A DNA stretch of 64,000 bases, from NCBI RefSeq assembly GCF_001632845.1, contig NZ_CP011994.1:3110001-3174000 (forward strand). The letters run 5' to 3'. Shown here one piece after another: positions 62,666 to 64,000 of this stretch (positions are counted from its first letter, which is position 1; each line of letters opens with the position of its first letter). The notes beneath the pieces were generated by a model. It was not told the origin of the DNA, made no database searches, and saw only the letters and a program-made list of their open reading frames with translations. The stretch comes from Ectothiorhodospira sp. BSL-9. Its GTDB lineage: Bacteria > Pseudomonadota > Gammaproteobacteria > Ectothiorhodospirales > Ectothiorhodospiraceae. The translations under genes were made by a program, and so were the position numbers.

Positions 62666-63040
62666 TCAGCGAGCGATCTTGTTGGCCACATCCAGATACT
62701 TGCGGCCTTCTTCGCGGATTCTTTCCACATCGTTGACTTCCGATGCCAGGTGCACCTCTTCCAGGGTATCGGCCAGTTCGGCCAGATCCTGTTTCATGCG
62801 CTCCAGCGCGTTTTCCAGGGTGTAGGTGAGTTCGTGGATGTGAGCCACGGCCTCCGGGGTCAATTCATCCCCGGCCAGCGCCGCTTCCAGTTTGCGGTTG
62901 TATTCCACGAAGTTTTCCAGCGCCTGCTCCAGGGTATCGGCGGACTTGCCTTTGAAATGATCAACCCGATCCGCCAACGCTGCGGTGGAGGACATGGCCA
63001 TTCCGGCCGTGAGAGCAGCGATCATCAAGTATTTCTTCAC
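62666..63040 (-). CDS. Periplasmic helical protein (DUF6746-like)
   Basis: 124 residues from a GTG at 63040 with AAAGGAG seven bases upstream. Signal peptide KKYLMIAALTAGMAMSSTAALA is cleaved before DRVDHFKGK (written in part: YLMIAALTAGMAM, SSTAALA). The mature protein is a run of charged helices (TLEQALENFVEYNRKLEAAL, VAHIHELTYTLENALERMKQ) ending NKIAR. It resembles small periplasmic proteins of Ectothiorhodospiraceae and Halomonadaceae that I recall as DUF6746, but the match is from memory. Function unknown. An FNR-like palindrome lies about 150 bases upstream. Confidence 0.75.
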   Translation of the reverse strand: MKKYLMIAALTAGMAMSSTAALADRVDHFKGKSADTLEQALENFVEYNRKLEAALAGDELTPEAVAHIHELTYTLENALERMKQDLAELADTLEEVHLASEVNDVERIREEGRKYLDVANKIAR

Positions 63041-63352
63041 AGGAGACTCCTTTGGGGATACAGGATGGAAAAGGGTCCGGGGCGAAATCTCCCGGGGGCC
63101 GTGTTCGGGCCCAATTCTACCGTAACTGAACCTTAATGCATTCAATAATAATTCTTATTGGCTTTCCATGGCGAGGTCATTTCAGCGCATTGACCCGGGT
63201 CAAGTTCAAGGGATTCTGTTCTGCCGCTATTGACCATGCCGCACCTGCGATGATCGATATAAGGCTTTGATTTATTTGATCTGCGCCAGCGTATCGCCCA
63301 TTTTCTATCACCCGGCTATTGCCGATAGGGCGCGCTTTGTCCGATAGCCCAC
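63041..63352. other. Intergenic region with palindromes
   Basis: 312 bases without a gene. It contains an AT-rich inverted repeat CAATAA-N6-TTATTG at 63143-63160, the perfect palindrome at 63190-63203, and two direct CCGATAG repeats near 63323 and 63342. The first two probably serve the promoter of the periplasmic protein gene. Confidence 0.4.
63190..63203. promoter_or_regulatory. Perfect palindrome TTGACCCGGGTCAA, FNR/ANR-like
   Basis: The 14-base palindrome has the TTGAY-N4-RTCAA layout of FNR-family sites, with C/G where the consensus has T/A. It is centred about 156 bases upstream of the periplasmic protein start codon. Confidence 0.45.
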
Positions 63353-63851
63353 TCATGACACCGCCCAGTAGCGCCGCCAGCGCTTGTCACCCGCAAAGCG
63401 CACCTCGCCCTTCTCGATCAGACCATCCAGCGTACGCTTGACCTGCCTTGGGTGGATTTCGCTGCCGATGCGCTGGCGGATATCGCCGATCGCGGATTCG
63501 GGGTAGCGCTTGAGGTCTTCCAGAATCAGGGCCGCGAGGCGGTGCGGTTCGATCCGCTTCAGGGTCGTTTCTCCGGCAAAATCGAGATGGCGTAGCAACC
63601 CCGGATCGACGAAATAGCGCGTAGCTTGCGTGCGCCCCGCGCTCTGGATCAGATCCCACTCCAGCAGCCGTTTGATCCAAGGTTGCAGCGTTTCGACGGA
63701 AGGCAGTTCCAGTACGTTGGCCAGTTCGCGGGCGGTCCATGGCGTCGTGCTGCGCCAATAGGCCCAGGGCGATGCGTTCGCGCTGGGTGAGCTGGTAGGT
63801 CTGGTCCGCCTTGGCAATGAAGTCGGCCGGTTTTGGTCGGGCGGATACCAA
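63353..63851 (-). pseudogene. Decayed C-terminal HTH fragment (frameshifted)
   Basis: The frame from 63851 reads KPADFIAKADQTYQLTQRER and IALGLLAQHDAM, then breaks near 63745; the next frame continues TARELANVLELPSVETLQPW, KRLLEWDLIQSAGRTQATRY and ends KRWRRYWAVS at 63353. Joined, they form about 165 residues of tandem winged-helix sequence like the C-terminal part of AlbA_2/ATP-binding RecG-like regulators. The N-terminal part is missing: upstream bases to the window end show no matching frame. I read it as a remnant with one frameshift. Confidence 0.6.
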
Positions 63852-64000
63852 TCACTGTGCGCATGCTTCGATTTCCCCGATGTGGCTTCGGGATGCTATC
63901 AGATGGGGATACTATCTGTCGGTGGCAGTGATCTTCTGGGCACACGGGAAATGGGGCTCGAGCGACTGTCATTCCTCATTGTTCTCAGGATTACCCTGCG

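Noticed and set aside
1-64000. CRISPR arrays, rRNA or tRNA genes
   Set aside because: No regularly spaced repeats and no recognisable tRNA or rRNA sequence were seen on reading; a covariance-model scan was not possible.

Overview
The window reads as a chromosomal segment of a GC-rich gammaproteobacterium, most likely from the Ectothiorhodospiraceae/Chromatiales neighbourhood. This is inferred from gene content: the yceD-rpmF-plsX-fabH block, gacA/uvrY-uvrC-pgsA, lexA-imuA, a NavAe1-like sodium channel and a bifunctional PutA without a DNA-binding domain. No search could be run, so the assignment is tentative. I found no rRNA, tRNA or CRISPR array.

Layout. 1-5.1 kb: end of aceK, facing a minus-strand operon CYTH protein, GacA/UvrY, family 5 uracil-DNA glycosylase, UvrC, PgsA. 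5.2-8.2 kb: yceD-rpmF-plsX-fabH (ribosomal protein L32 plus start of fatty-acid and phospholipid synthesis), with a strong sigma70-like promoter almost touching the yceD start codon. 8.4-12.3 kb: two-subunit pyruvate carboxylase and the Maf-like YceF. 12.3-15.1 kb: FHA protein, L-lactate dehydrogenase, a voltage-gated sodium channel and a small basic protein. 15.1-18.7 kb: an iron-flavoured group (membrane PepSY/flavodoxin reductase, ferritin, a 27-residue Cys/Lys microprotein, an ArsR repressor). 18.7-22.7 kb: DCC thiol protein, UbiG, a beta-hydroxyacid dehydrogenase and an ABC exporter. 22.7-24.1 kb: lexA-imuA with an SOS box. 24-31 kb: alpha/beta hydrolase, a frameshifted DUF2868 gene with its GTPase partner, a chemoreceptor, PabB. 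31.6-37.6 kb: a tripartite RND efflux operon. 37.7-41.7 kb: AEC carrier and mobA-moaA-moeA. 41.8-44.8 kb: purine salvage genes, a DsrE protein, NagZ. 44.9-52.3 kb: a degenerate aspartoacylase-like protein, an Lpp-like lipoprotein and an iron-uptake region (HemP, two TonB-dependent receptors). 52.3-58.7 kb: two diguanylate cyclase genes, the second cut in two by a transposon. 58.8-64 kb: small membrane protein, PutA, a periplasmic helical protein and a decayed HTH gene.

The strongest discovery is a complete 3453-bp transposon at 54846-58298. It has 15-bp imperfect inverted repeats and a 6-bp target duplication (TTCTCC). It carries a four-gene minus-strand set: Zn-ribbon/HTH protein, DDE transposase, ExeA/TniB-like AAA+ ATPase, and a 75-residue protein. 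It sits inside the GGDEF domain of a membrane-bound diguanylate cyclase; removing the element and one duplication restores a continuous 491-residue frame. Other items worth checking are a likely leaderless yceD transcript, an orphan imuA, the DUF2868 frameshift, a presumed catalytically dead aspartoacylase-like protein and several microproteins.
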